Shown here piece after piece: positions 16,690-24,549 of a DNA stretch of 64,000 nt (position 1 is the first letter of the stretch; each line of letters begins with the position of its first letter). A program made the translations under genes and the position numbers. The DNA comes from Variovorax saccharolyticus (GTDB lineage Bacteria > Pseudomonadota > Gammaproteobacteria > Burkholderiales > Burkholderiaceae_C). The DNA lies in contig NZ_JASZYT010000016.1 in assembly GCF_030316765.1 (NCBI RefSeq), positions 49,561 through 113,560 of the forward strand, read 5' to 3'. A model generated the notes under the pieces. That model searched no databases and was not told where the DNA came from. It saw only the letters and a list, made by a program, of their open reading frames with translations.

Positions 16690-16896
16690 ATGGAAACCAA
16701 TCGAGACCGCGCCGAGGTTTTCGCCGATCTGGCTGTTATGTCTGGCCTTCTCAAACCCGGCGACGCGTTCCCCGCCGCTGTCCAACTTTTCGCGGAAAGC
16801 GTGGTCGCTGAATGCGCGGTGCTCGGCGATGGCTACGGCAGTGAAGATGAGACCGCCGGCGACCAAATCCGCGCGAGCCTTCTAAGCTCAGAGTAG
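16690..16896 (+). CDS. Small hypothetical protein
   Basis: A possible 68-residue acidic protein beginning METNRDRAEVFADLAVMSGLL, with a helical, Ala-rich middle and an acidic end. The upstream ribosome-binding site is weak. It lies alone in a decayed region between the CheB and OmpA remnants. I do not recognise it; it could be real or a chance frame. Confidence 0.3.
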   Translation: METNRDRAEVFADLAVMSGLLKPGDAFPAAVQLFAESVVAECAVLGDGYGSEDETAGDQIRASLLSSE

Positions 16897-17224
16897 CGCT
16901 TAGCGCCGCAAAGAGCTTTGCTTCAAGGAAACAAGGCGAGCCTAGACGCGTGGAAGCATGCAGTGTCGTATTCTTCGGCCCTCGTAAGGCCTCGCGGCGC
17001 GAGGCCCGGGCATCGTTCCAACGGATACCGGGCGCCACTTTTTAGGGCACGGTAGTGCGAGACCGCACCGGGCGGTCTCGCAACTCCAATCATCCTCGAA
17101 GAATTCACAAGGGCCTGCTGATTCCCTTCGGACCGGCCCCACAGGTGGCGCAGGCGCCCGCGCCTGCAGCCATGCCGCCGGCGGTGCCGTCGCGCCCCCG
17201 CCGGCAGCGTCTGGCCGCAACCCA

Positions 17225-17520
17225 CATCGACAACACGCTGCGGAGCTCAAGTCTTCGGGCATCCGGCTACGCACGATCTTCATTGTCGGGCACACCGATC
17301 CGATGGGCACCAACGAGTTCACCCAGCGCCTGTCCCTGACACGTGCAAACTCCGTGCGTGACTACCTGGCTGGCCAAGGCGTGCCGGCGATCATCATCAC
17401 GACGGAAGGCCGCAGGTTCTCGGCCCTGAAGGCGACTGAAGCCGATTGCAGGGCTCAGGGCAAGGCCAGGAAACGCACGCCGCTCATCGTATGCTTCGAG
17501 CCGAACCGGCGCGGGACATC
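17225..17520 (+). pseudogene. OmpA-like C-terminal domain remnant
   Basis: Reading the frame of 17303 backwards gives HAAELKSSGIRLRTIFIVGHTDPMG, then RLSLTRANSVRDYLAGQGVP and EGRRFSALKATEADC. This is the peptidoglycan-binding OmpA C-terminal domain (GHTD...LS..RA..V..YL...G). There is no start, signal peptide or intact N-terminal part, and the final NRRVE-type motif is degraded. It is most likely the tail of a lost outer-membrane protein gene. Confidence 0.55.
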
Positions 17521-17810
17521 CGCGCCCCGGGCGAGCAGCCGGGCTAACACGAGCATCGCGGCTTGCTTGGCCTGCGGAGGATCACTCGAAAACCGACTCG
17601 GCTCGGAGTGATCCTCAAATAGGTGTCATTAGTCGCTGAATAGCAAGCATGAAATGACGCAACCCCGCGTCGTGGCGGCGTGGCGTTCCGATGCAATCAT
17701 TGGCCTTGACTTGGCGAACTTGCTTAGAGACCCATGCCACCTAGGCGCGACCTGCAACCCGTCTGCAACGTCGATAGTCATCAGTCGGCACACGCTCCGA
17801 TCGCGAGGTC

Positions 17811-18530
17811 ATGGGAATTCCATTTTTGACAACGACTCCCACGACAACGCCGGACTTTCGGGTGCTTCTCGTCGACGATCATGCGATTGTTCGGGAAGGC
17901 CTGAAGCACTTGCTCTGTCCAAAGGGCAGCAACTGGGCTGCGGTTGAAGCGGAGACGGGATTTCAGGCGCTCGAATTGCTGCACAAGAGCAAGTTCGATT
18001 TGGCGCTGGTCGACCTTTCCATGCCGGGGATGAACGGCCTTGAGTTGATAAGGCGTATCAAGATCGAGTTCCCTGGGGTGCGAGTCCTCGTGTTGAGCAT
18101 GCTCGCGGAGGAGCAATATGCGAGGCGGGCGTTCAAGGCAGGCGCTGATGGCTATGCCACCAAGGACATGGCAGCGACGGAATTAATCCACGCCGTGCGC
18201 AAGGTGGCGGCCGGCGGGGCTTATGTCGCGGAAAGCCTTGCCGGAACGGTGATTCGGCAGCTCAACGAGGCATCTGCTCCCTCCCATGCGCGGCTGACTG
18301 ATCGCGAGCTCGACATCTTGCAACGATTCGCGGCCGGACATCGGCTGACGGAAATCGGCCGCGCGCTTCATCTTTCAGCGAAAACGGTGAGCACCCATAA
18401 GACTCGCATTCAGGAGAAGCTCCATGTCACGAGTGCGGCGGAACTGATTCGATATGCACTGCAAAACCGCATTGAGGACGTGTTGCTTGAGACGAAGCAG
18501 GGGCATCGCACAACTGGGCGCCTTGAGTAG
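17811..18530 (+). CDS. NarL/FixJ-type response regulator (LuxR HTH)
   Basis: A 239-residue response regulator. The receiver domain spans about residues 16-135, with acidic residues in LLVDDHAIVREGL, phosphoacceptor Asp at about 68 in ALVDLSMPGMNG and conserved Lys in GYATKDM. The LuxR-type HTH (about 165-225) has LTDRELDILQRFAAGHRLTEIGRALHLSAKTVSTHKTRI. No histidine kinase lies beside it, so it is an orphan here and sits alone in decayed DNA. One of the orphan kinases of the window could be its partner. Family is certain; partner and targets are not. Confidence 0.92.
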   Translation: MGIPFLTTTPTTTPDFRVLLVDDHAIVREGLKHLLCPKGSNWAAVEAETGFQALELLHKSKFDLALVDLSMPGMNGLELIRRIKIEFPGVRVLVLSMLAEEQYARRAFKAGADGYATKDMAATELIHAVRKVAAGGAYVAESLAGTVIRQLNEASAPSHARLTDRELDILQRFAAGHRLTEIGRALHLSAKTVSTHKTRIQEKLHVTSAAELIRYALQNRIEDVLLETKQGHRTTGRLE

Positions 18531-18746
18531 CTCCTCGAACCAGCCGCGCTTGGCTGTGTTGCAGACCGTCCCTGCCTCGATCGGCGAACGGTGGATGGCC
18601 CGATGTCGCTTTGCATACAGTGCCTAGAGAAAAACGCGGCTGGCAACGGCTTGCGGCTCTGCGAGCCTTCTTGTTCACAGAGCCGCCCGCGGCAACAGTG
18701 GAAAACTTGCTCCTCGCGGCTGGAGCGATGCAAGCGGCGGGGTACT
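18531..18746. other. Gap without recognised gene
   Basis: Downstream of the response regulator, this stretch has only short frames, one of which (18611-18850, plus) overlaps the small minus-strand candidate that follows. Nothing here matches a family I know. Confidence 0.3.
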
Positions 18747-19085
18747 CTAAGCTGTGCGCATTCGTACTACATCTAGATCCGCATTGCATTCCCGATTCAA
18801 AATTGGATCGGCGTCTGGCCCAGCCATGCCATAGAGGCGGCCAGCTCTGACCTGAATGCGGCTGCCTTGCGCATCTCTTGTCAAGCCGCGCCAGTGGGAT
18901 GCAGATCGTAGATCGCCAAGGTTGCATGTGAAATGCCCATGGTCTTCCGCGTGGGCAGTCCAATTATTCCCATCCCAGTGCGCGAAGCATCTGAAAGCCG
19001 TATGAAGCAATTCGTAGGTACCCGGTCGCTTCGGCGAACAACTTAGAGGCACCCACGGGGCCGGTTCGATCCGTTCTTGCAGCAT
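18747..19085 (-). CDS. Small hypothetical protein with WRGLT motif
   Basis: A possible 112-residue protein. Its middle reads PKRPGTYELLH, CFAHWDGNNWTAH and SASHWRGLTRD. The order P-x-x-P-G-x-Y, a W-D-G-x-x-W pair and a final W-R-G-L resembles small phage- or plasmid-associated proteins in Burkholderiales, so I give it some credit. The C-terminal 40 residues look random and may be read-through into non-coding DNA. Ribosome-binding site not clear. Confidence 0.35.
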   Translation of the reverse strand: MLQERIEPAPWVPLSCSPKRPGTYELLHTAFRCFAHWDGNNWTAHAEDHGHFTCNLGDLRSASHWRGLTRDAQGSRIQVRAGRLYGMAGPDADPILNRECNADLDVVRMRTA

Positions 19086-19559
19086 GCAAGCAGCTTGATC
19101 GGAGACGGGCAGAGTGTCAAAGCCTCTTGGCGCTTCCTACCGGCAACAAGCCGCAGGCGCGCTGGGGCCGTGGCGGCACTTTTTGCGTTGCCCGCCTCCC
19201 AGCCGTGCTCAGTCCTTTCATCGAGCGGGTGTCCGCATGATCGATTTGCTCTCCTTGAGACACCATCATGTCAGCGTTGAGCGGCCGCTGCGGCGACTTG
19301 GTCGAGCTATGTGACCTGAACGGCTGCAGGGCCCGCTCCGAAGCAGCTTTCCGTATCCACCAGGTGTAGGTTGAAGTCCTCCGTCTACACCGTCCGTGGA
19401 TATTGCACAGCTCCTTCGCCCGGCCGTTCCCCTACGGGACTCTGCCCGCCTTCTAGCAGTGCGCGGAGCCCCCCGCGGGGCTTCCCGGCCCTGTCGGCTG
19501 TTTGCGCTTTGATAGACCTTTTCGTGTTGATTTCGATCTAGAAGTGACCCACTAACCCC
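19086..19559. other. Gap next to the IS3 remnant
   Basis: About 470 bases between the small WRGLT candidate and the edge of the IS3-family remnant. The minus-strand frame running in from the transposase is read-through past the end of the domain. I see no other gene. Confidence 0.3.
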
Positions 19560-20520
19560 GGCGAGGGGGTGCGGATAAAAACTTGGACTGGTTTTATGCC
19601 GCAAGTCCAAGGCCCCCCGGTATTCGACAGGGCTGAGCGAGCCAAGGGAGATCTTGATCCGCTTTTCGTTGTACCAGCGGATGTAGGAATCAACTACTTC
19701 AATGAACTGCTCAATGGTCGTGGCCTGCCAGTTCCGAGGATAGAACAGTTCCGATTTCAGCCTACCGAAGAAGCCTTCACAGGCTGCGTTGTCAGGTGAG
19801 CACGCCTTGCGTGACATAGAGCGAATGAGGTTTGCTTCGCTCATTCTTGAGAGCCAGCCTGGCCAGCGGTAGTGGCCACCGCGATCGGAGTGGACCACAG
19901 GCCGATCGGTGGTTTGTGCCACCGTCTCGATGGCAGCATTCAGCATCGTGTTCACCGCGCAGCGCCTGGGCTGGTTCCAATGGTCCAGCTCACTACCATC
20001 CCATCGAAGCAATCGATGATTGCCCGGACCGATCTCGCCAAGGTAGGACGCGTATCTGCGCCGCTTGGGCTTCGCAACAACCAGGCTTTCCTGTTTCATC
20101 AGCCGCTGCACCACCTTCTCAGAGATGGGGACTCGCTGCCTGGGAGCGAAACCTGCAGCCTGCGGTGGCCGTAGCAGCGAAGATTCGACTCAAAGATGGC
20201 GGTGATGGCTTGCCGAGCCGAGAGGTACTTGTCGCCCACGGTTGTACGGGCTCGATGGTAAAAGTACGAGCTACGCGCAAGACCCAACTTGGCAAGGAGC
20301 TCTGGCAGGCCATAGTGCTCCCTGAGGGCGTCAATCAGCAGCGTCTTCTCCCAGTTGGTCAGGAGTTGCAGATCGACGCCGAGGCCTTTTTTTAACAGTT
20401 CATTGGCCTTGTTCAAGAGGTCCCTCTCAAGCTGCAGTTGCCTGACCTCGCGCCGCAGCGCTTCAAGCTAGCGCTCGAGCTCCGCCTGCTCGGCTCCCAA
20501 CGTGTTTCTACACAGCCTCG
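19560..20520 (-). mobile_element. Degenerate IS3-family (IS150-like) insertion sequence remnant
   Basis: On the minus strand an OrfA C-terminal coiled part (LRREVRQLQLERDLLNKANELL) leads into an A7G run near 20391-20400, the classic slippery site for -1 frameshifting in IS3 elements. OrfB follows with an HTH_21-type region (YGHRRLQV) and an integrase core: HSDRGGHYRWPGWLSRM, DNAACEGFFGRLKSELF and SYIRWYNEKRIK. A TAG stop interrupts OrfA. OrfB has frame changes around 20100-20150, and about 40 codons carrying the first catalytic Asp region are lost around 20030. The element cannot be active. Ends are approximate; no clear terminal repeats were found. Confidence 0.8.
19600..20416 (-). pseudogene. 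IS3-family transposase OrfB, frameshifted and internally deleted
   Basis: The N-terminal half is in the frame 20099-20416 (starting MNKANELLKKGLG) and the catalytic C-terminal half in the frame 19266-20114. The second and third acidic catalytic regions (HSDRG and the E of CEGFFGRLK) remain. The first Asp block is missing where the sequence jumps from YLGEIGPG to the nucleotides coding IIDCFDG in another frame. The homologous part ends near LSPVEYRGAL at about 19600. Confidence 0.8.
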
Positions 20521-20568
20521 GCCCAAAGCGGAAGTAGCCGTTTCGCGGAAGCAGACCTTCAAGGAAGA

Positions 20569-21162
20569 CTACGGCTTCATGCTGCGGATCCCAGAAGCTG
20601 CGTCAGTGGCTGTTACCCGAAGCCACCTCTCGCGGCTAAGTCGATACAAGCAGTGTTTTTTTAGCTCGTCCGACAACGCCGGATTCGGATAGTCGAAGTC
20701 TGCGTCGGAATTGGTCATGCCAACGCGCTCCATTACCGCGCGCGAGGGAAGATTGACATTTGCCGTGAACGAAACAATCTCTTGGAGTCCTAGTCGGTCG
20801 AACCCCACGCGCAGCGCCGCCTTGGCACCTTCCGTGGCATACCCCTTGCCCCAGTGCTCCCGGGCCAGCCGATAGCCGAGTTCCACACATGGCATGAACG
20901 CCAACGCACGCCTGGGAACAGTCAGTCCAATGAAGCCGATGAAGTTCCCGGATGCGCGGGTCTCCACTGCCCAATTGCTCCAACCCCGGTCAACGAGTTC
21001 GGCGCTCCACCTTTCGATGTCGTTGTCGCTCCCCTCGCGGGCCTGCAGACTTGGGAAGAACCGCATGACGACCGGGTCCATGTTCAGGGCCGCATACGGC
21101 GCTCGGTCCGCATCCTTCCACTGCCGAAGATGCAAACGCTCCGTGATGATTTCAATTGCCAT
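20569..21162 (-). CDS. GNAT-family N-acetyltransferase
   Basis: A 197-residue RimJ/RimL-like acetyltransferase (acetyltransferase_3). ITERLHLRQWKDADRAPYAALN opens the domain. ELGYRLAREHWGKGYATEGAKAAL holds the acetyl-CoA pyrophosphate loop (the G-K-G-Y-A-T-E segment), and VNLPSRAVMERVGM is the C-terminal strand/helix. The start MAIEIITER at 21162 has GGAGCCC upstream and begins right at the domain; an in-frame ATG at 21264 would add an unlikely leader. The last about 17 residues after RERWL may be junction sequence from the neighbouring IS remnant. Substrate unknown. Confidence 0.88.
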   Translation of the reverse strand: MAIEIITERLHLRQWKDADRAPYAALNMDPVVMRFFPSLQAREGSDNDIERWSAELVDRGWSNWAVETRASGNFIGFIGLTVPRRALAFMPCVELGYRLAREHWGKGYATEGAKAALRVGFDRLGLQEIVSFTANVNLPSRAVMERVGMTNSDADFDYPNPALSDELKKHCLYRLSRERWLRVTATDAASGIRSMKP

Positions 21163-21384
21163 CGAGATGGGCTCCAGCCTTGTCGTCTCATGCCCGAATG
21201 TTGCCTGAGAGGCTCCTAGGGGCGAACTCCGCGGAACATCCGCTGTCAGTGGAATTTGCCACAACCTGCGAAGGCCTGTTCATGGCCGCATCCTGCCATC
21301 TCCGCCTCGGCACTAGCTCGGGCCAGTAGCGGGTTCAACCGCAGCAACCTCGCCGTTTGGCCCTTGCTCGACAAAGGTATTTGT

Positions 21385-21407
21385 CATGCAACTACGATAG
21401 TTGCATG
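21385..21407. promoter_or_regulatory. Perfect palindromic operator over the Rrf2 start codon
   Basis: The arms CATGCAACTA and TAGTTGCATG are perfect reverse complements separated by CGA. The final ATG of the right arm is the start codon of the Rrf2-type regulator at 21405. A 10-bp perfect dyad at the start site is the expected form of an autoregulatory operator for a dimeric winged-helix repressor. Confidence 0.75.
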
Positions 21408-21887
21408 AAACCAAGCAGTCACCTATCTGATGTTCTGCACGTCCTCCTGCACTTGGCGCAAGCCGACGCGCCTCTCACCTCCGAAGCCCTTGCCTCTGCA
21501 ATGAGCACCAACCCTGTCGTGCTTCGGCGGCTGATGGTCGGTCTGCGCGAGGCAGGCTTCGTCATGTCCGAGAAAGGGCATGGCGGCGGCTGGATGATGG
21601 TCGTGCCGTTGGAAAGTGTCACGCTGCGCGATGTGCATACGGCGCTTGGCGCGCCTGCGCTGGTGTCCCTCGGATTCCGGGAGGACCGGCCGGAATGCCT
21701 AGTCGCCCAAGTAGTCAACGATTCGCTGCGGACCGCCATGCAGCAGGCAGAGGCCTCCCTGCTGGCGCGCCTTGAAGGAATCACGCTGGCCGAACTGTCG
21801 CGCGGATTTGACAACCGTCTGAGGGCGCACAAACGTGCGGGGGCGCCCACCACCCATCGCTTGGAGGACCACCATGGTCAAGACTGA
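21405..21887 (+). CDS. Rrf2-family transcriptional regulator
   Basis: A 160-residue Rrf2 regulator of the YwnA-like type. The winged HTH spans about residues 8-65, with SDVLHVLLHLAQADAPLTSEALASAMSTNPVVLRRLM and EKGHGGGWMM at the wing. Unlike IscR it has no Cys triad for a cluster: the only Cys is in RPECLVAQVV. The ATG at 21405 lies inside a perfect palindrome, so the protein probably represses itself and the oxidoreductase whose start overlaps its stop by 14 bases. A redox, thiol or electrophile signal through the single Cys is possible but inferred. Confidence 0.9.
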   Translation: MKPSSHLSDVLHVLLHLAQADAPLTSEALASAMSTNPVVLRRLMVGLREAGFVMSEKGHGGGWMMVVPLESVTLRDVHTALGAPALVSLGFREDRPECLVAQVVNDSLRTAMQQAEASLLARLEGITLAELSRGFDNRLRAHKRAGAPTTHRLEDHHGQD

Positions 21888-22770
21888 ATTCGCCGTCATC
21901 GGTGGCAGCTATGCGGGTCTGTCCGCCGCCCTGCAGCTGGCCAGGGCCCGCCGGCACGTCCTCGTGGTGGACGCCGGGCTGCGCCGCAACCGTTTCGTCG
22001 ATGAGGCCGAAGGCACCTCGCATGGATTTCTGTCCCGCGACGGGATGGCACCAGGCGCCATCGCGGCGGAAGCTCGGCGGCAGTTGCTTGGGTATCCCAC
22101 CGTGCGATGGATGGATGGGATGGCAGAGGACGCGCGACAGGGCGACGATGGTCGCTTCGCCTTTCGCGTCGGGGAACACACCGTGGAGGCAGCACGACTG
22201 GTGCTCGCCATCGGTGTGCGTGATGAGCTGCCGACCGTTTCGGGCCTGGCCGAGCGCTGGGGTCGCAGCATCTTCCACTGCCCCTATTGCCATGGCTATG
22301 AACTGGAAGCCGGGCCAATCGGCATCATCGCGGCGTCTGAGGTTGCGCAACACCACGCCATCATGCTGCCTGACTGGGGGAAGCCCACCCTGTTCCTCAA
22401 CGAAGCCTATCGTCCGTCCGACGAGGACCTGGCCACTTTCGCGCGTCGTGGCACGCAGGTCGAGGCGGCCCGCATTGTTCGCATCGAAGGTGTGGCCGAC
22501 GTGGTGTTGGACGATGGGCGGACGCTGTCCATGAACGGCCTCTTCACCCAGCCTCGCTCGCACGTCGCCAGCCCGGTCGCGGCTCAACTGGGTTGTGCGC
22601 TGGGTCAAGGCCCCATGGGGGCATTCATCCGAGTGGATGCCATGCAGCAGACCTCTATACCGAACGTCTTTGCTTGTGGGGATGCGGCACGAGCGGCCGG
22701 TAGCGTGGCTTTAGCGGTCTCGGACGGCGCTATGGCCGGAGTCGCCGCACATCGGTCGACAATGTTCTAG
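21874..22770 (+). CDS. Thioredoxin-reductase-like FAD/NAD(P)-dependent oxidoreductase
   Basis: A 298-residue flavoprotein. The FAD site is FAVIGGSYAGLSAALQLARA, a CPYC redox pair lies in FHCPYCHGYELE at the position used by thioredoxin reductases, and the FAD C-terminal motif is PNVFACGDAARAAGSVALAVSDGAMAG. The start at 21874 follows TTGGAGGACC and overlaps the Rrf2 gene by 14 bases, so both are translated together. The NAD(P) half lacks a clear G-x-G-x-x-A motif (IGIIAASEVAQHHA), which may mean another electron donor, as in ferredoxin- or flavin-dependent relatives. Confidence 0.9.
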   Translation: MVKTEFAVIGGSYAGLSAALQLARARRHVLVVDAGLRRNRFVDEAEGTSHGFLSRDGMAPGAIAAEARRQLLGYPTVRWMDGMAEDARQGDDGRFAFRVGEHTVEAARLVLAIGVRDELPTVSGLAERWGRSIFHCPYCHGYELEAGPIGIIAASEVAQHHAIMLPDWGKPTLFLNEAYRPSDEDLATFARRGTQVEAARIVRIEGVADVVLDDGRTLSMNGLFTQPRSHVASPVAAQLGCALGQGPMGAFIRVDAMQQTSIPNVFACGDAARAAGSVALAVSDGAMAGVAAHRSTMF

Positions 22771-23079
22771 TTGTCTGGCCTTCAGCGCTCAGACTGGGCA
22801 AGAGCACACGCGGCGGTGCGTGTGGGCGCTCGTTGCATATCGGCCGCCAGCATGGCCAATCGGGCCTTGAGTTTGAGAGACCGGGCTTGGCCGGGTTCTG
22901 GCTGATGCTCGTGCTCTCTGACTTGCGGCCCGCGCGAGTCTGGTGCCGACTGCCCGCGACGTGAGGCAGTTCGGGCGCAACTCATTGCTACTTGGCAGCG
23001 GAATACCACATAGGTCAGATGTCAGGCCCGAGCCAGCCCCAGTCTTGCAGATTCGGTCAAAAGAACGCGCAGGCTTCGC
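22771..23079. other. Gap without recognised gene
   Basis: About 310 bases between the flavoprotein and the convergent NTF2-like gene. One minus-strand frame of 75 codons (22782-23009) has no ribosome-binding site or known motif. I see no gene. Confidence 0.4.
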
Positions 23080-23553
23080 TCAGCTCTCGAAATTTACCCC
23101 GCGGATGGGAGCCGATGACGCATCGTGGGGCGTGAGCGCCTCGATTGCGACTAGAGGATTCCAATAGTCTAGGTAGTGGGTGATGTACGAGTCGCTATCA
23201 GTGCGGACGACGGAGATGCACGTCTGTTCGTAAGGCTTGCCGGTCGGTCGCGCCGTGCCCTTCGACCGGAATTCGACGACAACCAGACTTGGGTCGACCG
23301 TTTCGTGAAATGTCATATCGACAAATTCAACGTCAAATATTTTGGGAAAGTTGCTCATGTGCGCGACCAAAGCGTCTCGCCCAGTCACCTTCATTGGTAC
23401 TCCTGGCGGTGCGTAGGGAAACTCGAGAACAGCGTCAGGGGCGAAAAGTTTCGCCCATTCTTCGACCTGTCCCGCTGCAGTAAGGCGCAGGTGCTCGGCC
23501 ACGGTGTGCTGTGCAGCGGCGCGCCGCGCGGCGTCATCTTTCATAACGGTCAT
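23080..23553 (-). CDS. NTF2-like/SnoaL-like protein (PhzA/PhzB-type)
   Basis: A 157-residue NTF2-fold protein. An N-terminal helix (AAQHTVAEHLRLTAAGQVEEWAKLFAPDAVLEFPYA) is followed by the cone-like beta sheet, ending YITHYLDYWNPLVAIEAL, which resembles the PhzA/PhzB and ketosteroid-isomerase-like groups. The start MTVMKDD at 23553 is preceded by AAAGGAAC. It is divergent from the MarR gene. Members bind small hydrophobic molecules and may isomerise or hydrolyse them; no catalytic assignment is possible here. Confidence 0.85.
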   Translation of the reverse strand: MTVMKDDAARRAAAQHTVAEHLRLTAAGQVEEWAKLFAPDAVLEFPYAPPGVPMKVTGRDALVAHMSNFPKIFDVEFVDMTFHETVDPSLVVVEFRSKGTARPTGKPYEQTCISVVRTDSDSYITHYLDYWNPLVAIEALTPHDASSAPIRGVNFES

Positions 23554-23602
23554 GTTCGTTCCTTTGATGATGTATAAATCCATGTGGTCTATGATACCCA
23601 AT

Positions 23603-23618
23603 TGACATTATGTTGTCA
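23603..23618. promoter_or_regulatory. Likely MarR operator, TGACA-N6-TGTCA
   Basis: In the 100-base divergent gap between the NTF2-like gene and the MarR gene there is a perfect short dyad, TGACA and TGTCA, spaced by six bases. The left arm overlaps a TTGACA sequence that could be a -35 box. Position and symmetry fit a MarR dimer site controlling both genes. Confidence 0.5.
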
Positions 23619-23655
23619 TGTCGGACGATGAGGTCATTGATGGCAAAATTAACGC

Positions 23656-24141
23656 ATGCGAAGAATTTCTCCGACTCCAACTCCAACCGCAGCCGCTGCG
23701 ATGCGCGACACCGTCCTCGCCTTGTTCCGCACTTCAACCAGCTTGATGGCAGCTGGCGACCGTTTGGTGGCGCAGCTGGGACTGACAAGTTCGCGGTGGC
23801 AGGTACTTGGGACAATCGTCGCGGCGGAACGTCCTCAGCCGGTCGCTTGGTTGGCGCGTGACATGGGCGCCAACCGCCAAAACGTTCAGCGCGTCGTCAA
23901 CGACCTAGTACGGGAGGGGTTTGTTGCCATGGCTCCAAATCCCCACCATCGGCGAGCTTCGCTGGTGGAAATGACTGAAAAGGGGCGAGGGGCCTTCGAC
24001 CAAGCCATGGCGCTTAACACTCCGTGGATGAACCGGTTGGCTTCAGATATCAAGGTCGAAGATATCGAGGCCATGCAAAGGGTGCTGGCCTTGCTACGAG
24101 TGCGCTTGGATGCCGAACTAAGCGGTGCGGAAATCACATGA
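23656..24141 (+). CDS. MarR-family transcriptional regulator
   Basis: A 161-residue MarR protein. The winged HTH occupies about residues 45-110: LTSSRWQVLGTIVAAERPQPVAWLARDMGANRQNVQRVVNDLVREGFV, then the wing PNPHHRRASLVEMTEKG. Flanking helices would form the dimer. It is divergent from the NTF2-like gene and probably represses it and itself. The start at 23656 begins a Pro/Thr-rich leader; an internal ATG at 23701 is an alternative. Confidence 0.9.
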   Translation: MRRISPTPTPTAAAAMRDTVLALFRTSTSLMAAGDRLVAQLGLTSSRWQVLGTIVAAERPQPVAWLARDMGANRQNVQRVVNDLVREGFVAMAPNPHHRRASLVEMTEKGRGAFDQAMALNTPWMNRLASDIKVEDIEAMQRVLALLRVRLDAELSGAEIT

Positions 24142-24284
24142 CGACCTGATGTTCGCGCGACGGGCCCAGAGCCGCAATCAGCAAGTGGGTCAGGCGAGAA
24201 TGCGATACCTCGCGACGATGGCGTCAGTCAGTGGTCATCAGCTTCGAATGTCTGGTTGTGGCCCGCATTCTGCCTCCCGATCAT

Positions 24285-24500
24285 GGGAGCCGGCTCTGTG
24301 TGGCGCCCTCTTGGTGCGGCGCGACGCGAACCAAGCGAGCAACAGCCGCGGGCCCGACAAAAGTGCAATCAGCGAAGCGATGAGCAGGCCGCCGGCGCCA
24401 ACGACCATCAGCGGAAGCGCCAGGTTGTATCCGACAACGGCGCAGACGCTTTGAGCGTAGGGATTTGGGTTGCAGCCGGGAATCACCCATATCAGGTGCG
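24285..24500 (-). pseudogene. 3' part of a membrane-protein gene split by the IS30 element
   Basis: On the minus strand the reading frame from the IS edge gives HLIWVIPGCNPNPYAQSVCAVVGYNLALPLM, then a long hydrophobic span (VVGAGGLLIASLIALLSGPRLLLAWF) ending in Arg/Lys (SRRTKRAPHR). This is the C-terminal end of a small inner-membrane protein. Its N-terminal part lies on the far side of the element at 25725-25850. I do not recognise the family. Confidence 0.55.
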
Positions 24501-24524
24501 GATTCAACCGGTCGATGCAACACA
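24501..24524 (+). repeat. IS30-family left inverted repeat
   Basis: Starts GATTCAACCGG and ends in CAACACA. Its reverse complement is identical to 25699-25722 over all 24 bases. Confidence 0.9.
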
Positions 24525-24549
24525 CTGATGACTGCCGTAGGCAGAAGGA

